A stretch of DNA of 64,000 nt, taken from assembly GCA_019358945.1 (NCBI GenBank), contig JAHHIE010000003.1:186001-250000 (forward strand). The letters run 5' to 3'. The stretch is from Stenomitos rutilans HA7619-LM2 (GTDB lineage: Bacteria; Cyanobacteriota; Cyanobacteriia; Leptolyngbyales; Leptolyngbyaceae). The notes under the pieces are model-generated. The model worked only from the letters and a program-made list of their open reading frames with translations, did not search any database and was not told the origin of the DNA. This document shows positions 16,000 through 25,184 of this stretch, piece after piece. The translations under genes were made by a program, and so were the position numbers. Every line of letters starts with the position of its first letter. Within the stretch, counting starts at the first letter, position 1.

Positions 16000-16602
16000 A
16001 TGACTGAGCTAACGGATGCTCTAGAACGAATTCTTGCTTGGCGACGAGAACATAAGCCTACTGATTGTGATCGCTTTAAGCCAGGATTGTCGTTAGCGGA
16101 AATTCAAGAAAAACTGAGTCAATTTCCATCCCGATTACCGAGAGAAATTTACACCCTTTACCAATGGCATAACGGTACAAATGATGACTCTTGGGATTGT
16201 GGTGTTTTTGTTTACCATTCTTTTATAGATATAGACTACGCCTTGCAGCAAGCCGAAGAGTATATCAATGAGGAAACCCAAAGCACTTACAGAGAACAGA
16301 AAGATTTACCGATGTACTTATTTCCTTTCTGTGAATTTGAAGGTGAGTATTTTGCGGTTTCAGGAGCGGAGGAAGAGAGAAGTTCTGCTCCTATATTTTT
16401 CATTGATGAAACAGGTGATATTGCTCTTGCCTTCAATAGTCTGACAAATATGATGCTGGCATTGGTTGAGTGCTATGAAACTGGTATCTATGCAGTTGGA
16501 GATAACGGGTTTGTTGATGTCGTCGATGAGGTTGCATTTGGAGAAATTCGACTTAAATACAACCCAGGAACAGCAAAAAAGCTTTATGCGAGTGGATGGT
16601 AA
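16000..16602 (+). CDS. SMI1/KNR4 superfamily protein
   Basis: A 200-residue protein of the SMI1/KNR4 (SUKH) superfamily. The conserved elements are LSLAEIQEKLSQFPSRLPREIYTLYQWHNGTN, then LFPFCEFEGEYFAV and IFFIDETGDIALAFNSLTNMM. In bacteria many SUKH proteins are immunity proteins against polymorphic toxins, often found as orphans. It is cytoplasmic, with no signal peptide. It lies between the two xanthine dehydrogenase subunit genes and is co-oriented with them, 60 bp after the antitoxin-like gene. A contribution to the molybdoenzyme is not supported. Confidence 0.8.
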   Translation: MTELTDALERILAWRREHKPTDCDRFKPGLSLAEIQEKLSQFPSRLPREIYTLYQWHNGTNDDSWDCGVFVYHSFIDIDYALQQAEEYINEETQSTYREQKDLPMYLFPFCEFEGEYFAVSGAEEERSSAPIFFIDETGDIALAFNSLTNMMLALVECYETGIYAVGDNGFVDVVDEVAFGEIRLKYNPGTAKKLYASGW

Positions 16603-16690
16603 ATTGAGATAGATAAGGCATAAAATTTTGGTTGGATTAGCCTGACTAAAGACATTCGTAGAGTACAGACTAACAAGTAGAGGTGACACG

Positions 16691-19033
16691 ATGAACGCAG
16701 TGGGCAAACCCTCGAAGCATGAAAGCGCGGTCTATCACGTTAGCGGCAGAGCAGTCTATACCGACGATCAGCGCCAGCCTGTAGGGATGCTGTCGGTCTA
16801 TCCGGTCGTGGCACCTTATGCCAAAGCGCGAATTACAAGGATTGATGTCTCTGGCGCAGCGACTGTAGAAGGGGTTGTGACTGTGCTGACGGCTGACGAT
16901 GTTCCCGGCACAAACGATACGGGTGTGATTGCGCGCGATGAGGTGCTGTTTCCCACTGAAGAAGTGAGCTACTACGGACAGGCGATCGTGTGGGTCGTCG
17001 GTGAAACGGAAGAAGCCGCTCGACTGGGAGCCGAAAAGGTCGTCGTGACTTATGAACCACTGGAACCGTTGCTGAGCATCAAAGCCGCGATCGCCGCCGA
17101 TAGCTTTCACAATCAACCGCAAGTGATGCGTCAGGGTGACGTGATGGTGGCGATGAGTGATGCCGATCGCTGTCTTGAAGGCGAGATTGAAATGAACGGG
17201 CAGGATCACTTTTACCTGGAAACCCAGGCGAGTTGGGTGATTCCCGATGGAGAAGGACATTATCAGGTCTACGCTTCGACCCAGCATCCGGCAGAAACGC
17301 AGGTCATTGTTGCGCGGGTGCTGGGCGTTTCCAGCAGTCAGGTTGTGGTGACGTGTTTGCGGATGGGTGGCGGCTTTGGTGGAAAGGAATCCCAAGCGAA
17401 CCCCTATGCATCAGTAGCGGCGATCGCCGCCCATAAAACAGGTCGTCCCGTCCGTGTGAAGCTCAAGCGCAGCCACGATATGACCCTGACAGGCAAGCGT
17501 CATGGCTTTTTGGGACAGTACAAGGTCGGCTTTACAAACGAAGGCAAGATTACGGCACTGGATGTGTCGCTCTATGCCGATGGGGGCTGGAGTCTCGACC
17601 TATCGCCTCCGGTGCTGCTCCGCGCTATGCTCCATGTCGATAACGCCTACTACATCCCCCATATCAAGGTAACGGGACTCATCGCCAAAACCAACAAGGT
17701 GTCGAATACCGCGTTTCGAGGGTTTGGTGGACCGCAAGGTATGATTGTCATTGAAGAAGTGGTCGATCGCATCGCTCGTGCCCTCAACCTGCCACCCGAT
17801 GTCGTGCGCGAACGCAATTTCTATCACGGCACAGGTGACACTAACACAACTCATTACGGACAGGAACTCTACGACAACCGTCTCGATCGCGTCTGGCAGG
17901 AAGCCAAGACCAATGCCAAGTTTGCAGAGCGACAGGGGGCGATCGCCGCTTTCAACCGCACTCATCCCTACACCAAGCGCGGGTTAGCTATCACGCCCGT
18001 CAAGTTCGGCATCTCGTTCAACAAAACCCACTACAACCAGGCAGGCGCGCTGCTGCTCATCTACACCGACGGCAGCATTCAACTCAATCACGGTGGCACG
18101 GAGATGGGACAGGGACTCCACACCAAAATGTTGCAAGTGGCAGCCAGCGCTTTGGGCGTGAGTTTGGATCGCTTTCGCCTGATGCCCACCAGCACCGATA
18201 AAGTGCCTAACACCTCTGCAACGGCTGCCTCCAGTGGGTCAGACTTGAACGGGCAGGCAGTCAAAGATGCGTGTGAAACGATCAAAGCGCGCCTCTCCCC
18301 GGTCGCCGCAAGAATGCTGAACCTCGACGCACCCGAAGATCTGGTGTTTGAAGATGACTGGATTTTTTGCAAGACCTATCCCAAAGATCGCGTTCCCTTT
18401 CTCAACGTGGTGCGGCAGGCGTATGACGATCGCATTAGCCTTTCTGCTACAGGCTATTACCGCACACCACACATCTACTGGGATGAGGTGACGTGCAAAG
18501 GCAGACCGTTCTACTATTTCGCCTATGGTGCCGCCGTGAGCGAAGTTGAGGTCGATGGCTTCACTGGCACCTTCAAGCTGCGCCAAGTAGATGTGGTGCA
18601 TGATGTCGGCGAATCGCTGAATCCCCTGGTCGATCGCGGCCAAATTGAAGGCGCGTTTGTGCAGGGCATGGGCTGGCTCACGATGGAAGAACTGGTCTGG
18701 GATGAACAGGGACGACTCCGCAGCGATGCACCCAGCACCTACAAAATTCCCACCATTAGCGAAATCCCTAAACACTTCAGCGTTCATTTACTCACACGAG
18801 CCGCCCAAGACGGTGTGATCTACGGCAGCAAAGCGGTGGGCGAACCACCCTTCATGCTGGCAATGTCTGTGCGAGAAGCCATCCGAGAAGCCGTCGCCGC
18901 GTTTGGTTCAGCCGATGTCGTCCATCTTGCTGCTCCTGCAACTCCGGAGGCGACTTTGTGGGCGATCGAAGCGGTGCGATCGGCTTCCACCCAGTCAGCC
19001 ACCATCCCCGATCCACAGCTTTCAACCATCTAG
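16691..19033 (+). CDS. xdhB: Xanthine dehydrogenase-type molybdopterin-binding subunit
   Basis: A 780-residue molybdenum subunit that would hold the molybdopterin centre and the substrate site. It has the aldehyde oxidase/xanthine dehydrogenase hammerhead domain at the N terminus (AVYTDDQ ... VLTADDVPGTNDTG). Cofactor-binding motifs are RMGGGFGGKESQ, NTAFRGFGGPQGM, GGTEMGQGLHTKMLQVA and ATAASSGSDLNGQAV. Near the C terminus KAVGEPPFMLAMSV contains the Glu that acts as base in this family. The start ATG 16691 has GAGGTG 5-10 nt before it. It forms a heterodimer with the FeS/FAD subunit at 14214-15644 and should need the XdhC factor at 10.2-11.3 kb. Confidence 0.92.
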   Translation: MNAVGKPSKHESAVYHVSGRAVYTDDQRQPVGMLSVYPVVAPYAKARITRIDVSGAATVEGVVTVLTADDVPGTNDTGVIARDEVLFPTEEVSYYGQAIVWVVGETEEAARLGAEKVVVTYEPLEPLLSIKAAIAADSFHNQPQVMRQGDVMVAMSDADRCLEGEIEMNGQDHFYLETQASWVIPDGEGHYQVYASTQHPAETQVIVARVLGVSSSQVVVTCLRMGGGFGGKESQANPYASVAAIAAHKTGRPVRVKLKRSHDMTLTGKRHGFLGQYKVGFTNEGKITALDVSLYADGGWSLDLSPPVLLRAMLHVDNAYYIPHIKVTGLIAKTNKVSNTAFRGFGGPQGMIVIEEVVDRIARALNLPPDVVRERNFYHGTGDTNTTHYGQELYDNRLDRVWQEAKTNAKFAERQGAIAAFNRTHPYTKRGLAITPVKFGISFNKTHYNQAGALLLIYTDGSIQLNHGGTEMGQGLHTKMLQVAASALGVSLDRFRLMPTSTDKVPNTSATAASSGSDLNGQAVKDACETIKARLSPVAARMLNLDAPEDLVFEDDWIFCKTYPKDRVPFLNVVRQAYDDRISLSATGYYRTPHIYWDEVTCKGRPFYYFAYGAAVSEVEVDGFTGTFKLRQVDVVHDVGESLNPLVDRGQIEGAFVQGMGWLTMEELVWDEQGRLRSDAPSTYKIPTISEIPKHFSVHLLTRAAQDGVIYGSKAVGEPPFMLAMSVREAIREAVAAFGSADVVHLAAPATPEATLWAIEAVRSASTQSATIPDPQLSTI

Positions 19034-19043
19034 CGGCAGTATG

Positions 19044-19470
19044 TCAAACGGTTGGGGGATGTTCGCCCATTTTCACCCACATTCGCCGAACACGAAGTAA
19101 TTGAGGGCGATTCATCTTTAGCGCGATGAGAGTCGCTCTACCAATAGAAGACAACCCGCCAATTTCTGTTGCTGCCTCATTCCACTTGAAGTGCTCAGTC
19201 CATGCTTGCTGTTGGGGATGAAATAACGGCACCTCTGCTTGTGTTGCTGGGTCAGTCGCCATTTGACGAGCCGCTTTATAGCGGTTGCAGGATGGACAGG
19301 CTAAGCAAAGATTCTCAAAGCTTGTCGTGCCACCCTTTGAAAGTGGTAAGGATGTGTTCAAACTCAAATGTTGTTGCGGTAAGAGATTCAGCCGTTCGGC
19401 AGTAAGCACAACAATTGACGAAATGACCGCGTATTTGGCGTTGCAGTTCAACGGAAATGTAAACGCTCAC
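19044..19470 (-). pseudogene. HNH endonuclease gene with a frameshift
   Basis: An HNH nuclease of the type common in cyanobacteria. From GTG 19470 (AAGG just upstream) the frame reads SVYISVELQRQIRGHFVNCC and CAYCRTAESLTATTFEFEHI, the first zinc-binding CxxC and the start of the HNH core. It then runs out of frame. The rest, PLSKGGTTSFENLCLACPSC and the conserved C terminus (LKMNRPQLLRVRRMWVKMG), is in another frame. The shift falls at about 19345-19352, where one extra base breaks the motif. The gene is therefore probably inactive, unless this is a sequencing error or programmed frameshifting. It is directly downstream of the antitoxin-like gene, one base after its stop. Confidence 0.75.
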
Positions 19471-19471
19471 G

Positions 19472-19825
19472 TTACCTTGAGGCTCCGTGAAGCTGTTGCA
19501 GGGTATACCTTGCTCTGGTCTTGAGGATGTTCAGGTAATCCACTTGTGTGAGGAGTTGATCAAGTTTTGCCCTTGCTTCAGCCGCTAATTGCCCCTCAGC
19601 ATGTTGAGCGAGTAGTTCATTAAGCTGAATCTGTTCAGCAGCGGCAAGCTGAGTGGTCGCTAGCGCCTGTAGTTCTTCCAGGCTTAAACCAATCAACAAC
19701 TCTTCGTCAGCAGCAGCAACCTTAGCAAGACGCTGATAGGTTTCCAGGTCTAGTAAGACACCAACGCGCTCTCCTTGCTGATTTGTCACATATTGCACGG
19801 CTCCGATCGTCTTTGATTTAGTCAT
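19472..19825 (-). CDS. Antitoxin-like protein paired with HNH nuclease
   Basis: A 117-residue protein. Its N terminus (GAVQYVTNQQGERVGVLLDL, then ETYQRLA) resembles Phd/YefM-like antitoxins. The rest (LIGLSLEELQALATTQLA ... LDQLLTQVDYLNILKTRARY) is a Leu/Ala-rich helical region seen in a cyanobacterial family usually found immediately upstream of HNH endonuclease genes. Start ATG 19825. The stop is one base before the GTG of the nuclease frame, so the pair would be translated together. The partner is frameshifted here. Whether the pair is a toxin-antitoxin system is inference. Confidence 0.7.
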   Translation of the reverse strand: MTKSKTIGAVQYVTNQQGERVGVLLDLETYQRLAKVAAADEELLIGLSLEELQALATTQLAAAEQIQLNELLAQHAEGQLAAEARAKLDQLLTQVDYLNILKTRARYTLQQLHGASR

Positions 19826-19840
19826 GGGTTCGATTGGATA

Positions 19841-19930
19841 GACGATAACTCCAGTGTAGCGATCGTTCTGAAGCGGTTATTTGCGATACTCCTATCCCCT
19901 GATGGACGATAACTCTAGTGTAGCGATCGT
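19841..19930. repeat. Spaced direct repeat upstream of the antitoxin-like gene
   Basis: A 26-bp unit beginning GACGATAACTC and ending GTAGCGATCGT occurs at 19841-19866 and again at 19905-19930 with one mismatch. The units are 64 bp apart, centre to centre, and lie just upstream of the antitoxin-like gene's start. They could be operator sites, as antitoxins often autoregulate, or a small duplication. Confidence 0.6.
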
Positions 19931-20049
19931 CCAATGATTTCCTATTGGGTTGTGAGTTAATCGATGGTAAAGAGATAAAGGTTTGACAAGACTTAACTTA
20001 ATCGAGGTGAGGGATGATCATACTGAAACCAAGGCGAGCGACGATCGCT

Positions 20050-22746
20050 CTAGGGAATATCTCTACTGGCTCGTCGATCGATCTCTTGCGTTTTGGCTAG
20101 CAGCACCTTGCAACGATCGACCAACTGAATAAACTCAGCGCGATAGCTGTTTGGATCATTGCCTTTTGCCTGCTTTGCTAACCGCAGAACAGTATTAAAA
20201 TTTGCCTGTCCTTTAAACTCAGACTCGCGCAAGACCATCCCAAACATGGCAACAGCCGCAGAGAATTTTAAGTTATTTGACGTAGCTTCTAAGGGAGTGT
20301 TTTGGTCAAAAATGGGATGGGAAATGAGTTGACTGGTTGAGTCTTTTGGGTTTTTGTAGCGCAGTTTTACCTGCATGAGTTCATCGTTGGAAGCAGACAC
20401 GATCGCCTTCGGCTGCTGATACTTCAGTGGATCAACAGAAGGCCATTTAACATCACTCTCACTGCCAGCAGGAATAATTTCGTAGAGCGCCGTTATGGTA
20501 CGTCCGGCACCAATTTCACCTGCATCTTTCTTGTCGTCGTTAAAGTCCTGGTCTTGCAGCAGGCGATTTTCGTAGCCGATCAACCGATATGCTTGTACTT
20601 TCGCGGGGTTGAACTCCACCTGAATTTTTACGTCTTTAGCGATCGTAAATAAGGTGCTACGCAAGTCATTGACCAGGACTTTTTTCGCTTCTGACAAGGT
20701 GTCGATATAAGCATAATTGCCATTGCCCTTATCTGCCAGTTGCTCCATTTTGGAGTCTTTAGTATTGCCTGTGCCAAAGCCCAAAACGGTCAGAAAAATA
20801 CCGCGATCGCGTTTCTGCTCAATTAACCGCACCAGTTCAGCATCGCTAGAAACCCCCACGTTAAAATCGCCATCAGTCGAGAGAATGACGCGATTATTGC
20901 CGTTCTTGAGAAAGCTTTGCTGCGCCAGTTTGTACGCTAGCTCAATGCCTGCTCCGCCTGCGGTCGAACCGCCTGCTTCTAGCCGATCGATGGCATCTAG
21001 AATCGTTTGCTTTTGATTTCCCGGTGTCGGTGGCAACACCAGACCCGCATTCCCCGCGTAGACAACGAGGGTGACGCGATCTTGGGCAGTCAGTTCATTC
21101 ACCAATAAGCAGAGCGACTGTTTCACCAGGGGCAATTTATTCGGTTCGTCCATCGAACCGGAGACATCCACTAAAAACACGAGGTTGCTGGGTTGTAAAG
21201 TTTGCAACTGCTTGCCTTTCAAACCAATCTGCACCAGCTTGTGCTTCGGATTCCAGGGTGCAGCAGCAACGTCCGTCGTGACGGAAAAGGGCTTACCGCC
21301 TTCTGGTTGCGGATAATCGTAAGGGAAATAATTGATCAGTTCTTCAATCCGCACCGCATCTTTAGGCGGCAGTTGTCCCGCTGTAATGAAACGCCGCACG
21401 TTGCTGTAAGAAGCTGTATCGACATCGATCGAAAAGGTTGAGAGAGGATTTGTGCTGGGACGTAGAAACGCATTTTCAGTAATCGCGTTGTAGCCCTCAG
21501 TGTTGCCCGTTCCTGGTTGATTGATACGGCTTTGATCAGTGAAAACGGGAACTGGGCTACTGGCTTGAACAGGCGATGGTTTTGTTGGGGCGATCGCACT
21601 ATTTGTACTATTGTTCACAACAGTTGAAGGCATTGCCCTTACTGGCAGCGCAGGTGCGGCAGCAGATGCAGGTTGAGAAGGAGCAGCGTTGAGAATGGTT
21701 TCTCCTGAAAGCCTAGTCGTGGTAGAAAATTGCTGCTTTTCGAGCGTACTTGTGCGTGCCTCTAGTGCATCCACCCGACCACGCAGCGTTGCAAGTTCAG
21801 GAGCATAAGTCTGTTGCAACTGCTGCAATATTGCTAAGTCTGCTTTAGAGACGAGTGAGGCATTTCCAGAAGCAATGAGTTCATTAACGCGATCCAACAG
21901 TGCATTCAACCCAGCCGCAAATTCGTAGCGAGTCATCGAACGAACCGGAGACACAGTCGATAGCCCAACGCTCAGACCGTATCGGTTGCTCAAAGCCCTA
22001 AATACCAGGATGTCAATGGAAGAAACATATTGCTGCCTGGAAAAGTTATACGTACCCCCAATTGCTACCAGGTCAGACGCGAAACCTTGCATCAGAGCGT
22101 CAATTGTATTGAAGTCCTGCTTAGATAGAGTGTCCCTCGTATCTGACAATTTTTCTGAGAGCTTTCCTAACACTGAGTTTAGAGCAAGCACAAAGTCGTA
22201 GCGGGTTAACGCTCTTTGATCCGTCAGGGCGATCGGGGCTTTAAGCTCGTTGTGTTGAATCAGCGATCGCAGTGCCTGAACATCACTAGCACCCACACTC
22301 TGCTGTGTCATCCATTGCAGCGCCTGAAAGCTATCCAGACCAGAACCATAACGACTTCTCGTTCTTGCCCACGTTGCTTCAAAGCGCTGCCTCAGGCTGT
22401 AGAGAGTTACGATATCGCTCTTAGAAGGAGCATTTTCTTCACTCAACAAATTCTGCCTTGCTTGAGATAAGACGAGGTTCAAGGCGACGGCAATTTCATC
22501 ACCCGTAACAGGTTGATTGCCAATGCCGCTGTAGTCCACAACCTTGTATTTCTCGATAAGCGATCGTAAAGACTGCACATCCGGGTCATTCGGCTGAAAT
22601 AATTCTGTACCAGGACAAGCTGTCTGCTTCTGATTGGGTGATAACGCCTGAGCCGCGATCGGCATCCATACTGCACCAGGCACCATAAGCAACGCCGTTG
22701 CTAACGAACCGAGACGCTGCCAAACTAGACGTTGCAATTGTGACAT
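20050..22746 (-). CDS. VWA (YfbK-like) surface protein with SLH-porin type N-terminal module
   Basis: An 898-residue exported protein with a signal peptide (LATALLMVPGAVWMPIAAQA). Residues 50-300 hold three repeats of the type found in SLH domains of cyanobacterial porins (SMTRYEFAAGLNALLDRVNEL). A short coiled coil follows (LATLRGRVDALEARTSTLEK), then a Pro/Ala linker. The YfbK-like N-terminal motif (NPLSTFSIDVDTASYSNVRR) comes before a von Willebrand A domain with the MIDAS site VFLVDVSGSMDE. The C terminus fits the domain usually following YfbK VWA. The SLH and coiled-coil parts are very similar to those of the iron-uptake porin at 26-28 kb, although the beta-barrel is replaced by VWA. The start ATG 22746 has GAGGG upstream. 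Confidence 0.85.
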   Translation of the reverse strand: MSQLQRLVWQRLGSLATALLMVPGAVWMPIAAQALSPNQKQTACPGTELFQPNDPDVQSLRSLIEKYKVVDYSGIGNQPVTGDEIAVALNLVLSQARQNLLSEENAPSKSDIVTLYSLRQRFEATWARTRSRYGSGLDSFQALQWMTQQSVGASDVQALRSLIQHNELKAPIALTDQRALTRYDFVLALNSVLGKLSEKLSDTRDTLSKQDFNTIDALMQGFASDLVAIGGTYNFSRQQYVSSIDILVFRALSNRYGLSVGLSTVSPVRSMTRYEFAAGLNALLDRVNELIASGNASLVSKADLAILQQLQQTYAPELATLRGRVDALEARTSTLEKQQFSTTTRLSGETILNAAPSQPASAAAPALPVRAMPSTVVNNSTNSAIAPTKPSPVQASSPVPVFTDQSRINQPGTGNTEGYNAITENAFLRPSTNPLSTFSIDVDTASYSNVRRFITAGQLPPKDAVRIEELINYFPYDYPQPEGGKPFSVTTDVAAAPWNPKHKLVQIGLKGKQLQTLQPSNLVFLVDVSGSMDEPNKLPLVKQSLCLLVNELTAQDRVTLVVYAGNAGLVLPPTPGNQKQTILDAIDRLEAGGSTAGGAGIELAYKLAQQSFLKNGNNRVILSTDGDFNVGVSSDAELVRLIEQKRDRGIFLTVLGFGTGNTKDSKMEQLADKGNGNYAYIDTLSEAKKVLVNDLRSTLFTIAKDVKIQVEFNPAKVQAYRLIGYENRLLQDQDFNDDKKDAGEIGAGRTITALYEIIPAGSESDVKWPSVDPLKYQQPKAIVSASNDELMQVKLRYKNPKDSTSQLISHPIFDQNTPLEATSNNLKFSAAVAMFGMVLRESEFKGQANFNTVLRLAKQAKGNDPNSYRAEFIQLVDRCKVLLAKTQEIDRRASRDIP

Positions 22747-22949
22747 GGCTTTAACCCTCACACTGAGATGAGGATGATTCTATTACCTTACAAAAGGACT
22801 TGTCCAGTGACCTTTATACCTGCTTCGGGTGAGATGTTGGGCACCAGGCGCAATCGCAATCGCCATCAATGCGTTTTACGGTGTTAGCTAAATTTGGCAC
22901 TGGCTACGTCATCGCACTACACTAAAATTCGTCGATCGCTCCTTCCACC

Positions 22950-24242
22950 ATGCACCCCAACCTTTGGTATCCCTACACACAGGCAAAAACCGCACCCGAA
23001 CCGCTGAAAGTGAAAGCCGCTCATGGCGTTTGGTTAGAGCTAGAAACAGGTGAACGCATTCTCGATTGCATTTCAAGCTGGTGGGTAAATTTGCATGGTC
23101 ACAGTCACCCCAAGATTGCAGAAGCACTCTATCGGCAAGCATCCCAGCTAGAGCACGTCATTTTTGCTGGCTTTACGCACGATCCAGCCGAGCAGTTGGC
23201 AGAGGGCTTAGTGCGCCGTTTGCCCGCGAACCTCACTCGCGTGTTTTATTCCGACAATGGTTCGACGGCGGTGGAAGTGGCGCTGAAGATGGCGTATCAG
23301 TATTGGGCGAATCAAGGGCAGCCTCGATCGACCTTCCTTGCCTTCGAGGGCGCCTATCATGGCGATACCTTTGGAGCGATGGCCGTGGGGGCACGATCGC
23401 TCTTTTCCCATGCCTTTGCGCCGCTGCTCTTTGAGGTTGCGTTTGTGCCCTATCCGATCACCCATCCCGATAAGGCGATCGCAGCCGCAACCGAGCAAAC
23501 CATTCTCGACACCATTGAGAAGTACCTGGTGGAAGCAGGCGATCGCTACGCAGGCATTATTATCGAGCCGCTAGTGCAAGGTGCTTACGGAATGCGCATG
23601 GGGCGATCGGCATTTCTCCAGCAGCTCCAGCAGCTTGCTCACAAGCACAATACGCTGCTGATTTTCGATGAAGTGATGACGGGCTTTGGACGCACGGGTG
23701 ATTGGTTTGCCTGCCTCAAAGCCAACGTGCAGCCTGACATCATTTGTTTATCGAAAGGCATCACAGGCGGTTTTCTGCCGCTGGCTGCCACCGTTTGTTC
23801 AGAAACCATCTATGATGCGTTCTATAGTGATGATGCTTTGAAAACGCTGTATCACGGGCACAGTTACGCCGCCAATCCATTAGGGTGCGCGGCAGGGTTA
23901 GCGTCACTGGAGTTGATGGTTGAGCACGAATCTGCCTTTAAGCAGATGGAAACCAAGCATAGAGAGCATCTTGCAGCTTTAGAAAATCATCCTCGGTTGA
24001 CCAATGTGCGTGTTACAGGCACGATCGCCGCGATGGATTTGGTCACGGATCAACCAGGCTACCTTAATCAAATAGCTCTGAACATTCGCAAACGGGCGAT
24101 TGCTCAAGGCTTACTTTTGCGACCGCTGGGGAACGTTCTGTATCTCATGCCGCCCTACTGTATCACCGATGAAGAGTTAACGTCCGTATATCGTGGCCTT
24201 CACACGATCTTGGATGATCTCGATCGTGTGCCTTTTGAGTAG
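22950..24242 (+). CDS. bioA: Adenosylmethionine--8-amino-7-oxononanoate aminotransferase
   Basis: Converts 8-amino-7-oxononanoate to 7,8-diaminononanoate with S-adenosylmethionine as amino donor, the third-last step of biotin synthesis; PLP-dependent. The 430 residues are the usual length. Key features are LWYPYTQ at the N terminus, DCISSWWVNLHGHSHP, FYSDNGSTAVEVALKMA, EGAYHGDT, LLIFDEVMTGFGRTG with the PLP-contacting Asp240, and CLSKGITGG with PLP-lysine Lys269. LYHGHSYAANPLGCAA is also typical. Divergent from the VWA gene across 200 bp. A BioF-like fragment is at the left edge, but no bioB, bioD or bioC is seen here. Confidence 0.92.
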   Translation: MHPNLWYPYTQAKTAPEPLKVKAAHGVWLELETGERILDCISSWWVNLHGHSHPKIAEALYRQASQLEHVIFAGFTHDPAEQLAEGLVRRLPANLTRVFYSDNGSTAVEVALKMAYQYWANQGQPRSTFLAFEGAYHGDTFGAMAVGARSLFSHAFAPLLFEVAFVPYPITHPDKAIAAATEQTILDTIEKYLVEAGDRYAGIIIEPLVQGAYGMRMGRSAFLQQLQQLAHKHNTLLIFDEVMTGFGRTGDWFACLKANVQPDIICLSKGITGGFLPLAATVCSETIYDAFYSDDALKTLYHGHSYAANPLGCAAGLASLELMVEHESAFKQMETKHREHLAALENHPRLTNVRVTGTIAAMDLVTDQPGYLNQIALNIRKRAIAQGLLLRPLGNVLYLMPPYCITDEELTSVYRGLHTILDDLDRVPFE

Positions 24243-24249
24243 GTATCAA

Positions 24250-24275
24250 TGGTGGGTGTGAGGTGTGGGGGATGC
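24250..24275. repeat. Short GTGGGTGTGAGGTGTGGGG repeat tract
   Basis: A G/T-rich heptamer-like tract similar to the STRR at 10837-10871. It is located just after bioA and before the convergent glycosyltransferase gene. Confidence 0.45.
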
Positions 24276-24314
24276 AGTAGACCGATCAAAAGGTAGAAGG
24301 CATCGAGATTCCAT

Positions 24315-24956
24315 CTATCTAATGCTTTTTCCATCTGTCGATCGCGTGTCCTTCATGCGCTCCCAAATGGGCAAATCTTCGGGGCGATCGACATCCGTCA
24401 GCATTGGGAGCAACGTGAATGAAAGATTGAGTTTCTCGACGATCGTCACAGTCTGTTGCAAGACGCGATCGGTACTCCAGGTGATGGCTTGAAACAGTTC
24501 TGGAATCGCCTGTCGTAGGCCGATTAAATAATAACCACCATCGGTTGCGGGACCCAACACCACATCAGTTTGCTGTAGGGCTTGAAAAGCCTTTACTAGC
24601 AGTGCTTCCGTTAATTCTGGGCAGTCGGTACCAATGATGATAGCCGCATCCACATCACGATCAAACGCGGCTTGAAATGCTTGCCGCATACGATCGCCCA
24701 GGTTGCCTTCTGGCTGAGGCTGATACCGTAAGTCCGCACTCAGCCATAATTCCATCTGCGTGCGATCGCCCCCCGCAAACCAAACTTCCACCGTCAACTC
24801 ACAGTTTTGCTGCAATGGTTTGACCTGAGCCAGTGTGTATTCAGTCATCTGCCGATGGAGGTCTGCGGCGGCTTCTGCACTCAACGCTGGCATCAGACGG
24901 GTTTTCGCTTTTCCTGGCTCTGGGTAGCGTGTAAAGATCATCAGGCGTTCATTCAC
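24315..24956 (-). CDS. TIGR04282-type glycosyltransferase (DUF2064)
   Basis: A 213-residue protein of the DUF2064/TIGR04282 family, a nucleotidyl- or glycosyltransferase fold implicated in some bacteria in arsenosugar synthesis. Motifs are MIFTRYPEPGKAKTRLMPAL at the N terminus, QPEGNLGDRMRQAFQAAF, AAIIIGTDCPELTEALL and VVLGPATDGGYYLIGL. The frame starts with GTG at 24956; family alignment supports this start. The gene is convergent with bioA. No arsenosugar genes are beside it, so the substrate is uncertain. Confidence 0.85.
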   Translation of the reverse strand: MNERLMIFTRYPEPGKAKTRLMPALSAEAAADLHRQMTEYTLAQVKPLQQNCELTVEVWFAGGDRTQMELWLSADLRYQPQPEGNLGDRMRQAFQAAFDRDVDAAIIIGTDCPELTEALLVKAFQALQQTDVVLGPATDGGYYLIGLRQAIPELFQAITWSTDRVLQQTVTIVEKLNLSFTLLPMLTDVDRPEDLPIWERMKDTRSTDGKSIR

Positions 24957-25184
24957 GATCGCAGCCTTTAAGAAATGATGGGTTGGTCAGCGCGTTTGAT
25001 GCGTTCAATCCATTAGACCTCTTGCACATTAGAGTTATACCAGTTCTCAGTTTTGAGTTAAGAAGCTCTGTTCCATCACTTCTTGATCTGCAGCCCAATT
25101 AAATGGAAATGGTATTACTTCTGCCAATCCTAGCCCTCATCACCCAGCCCCTTCTCTCAAATTGAGGAGAAAAGGAACCAGATT

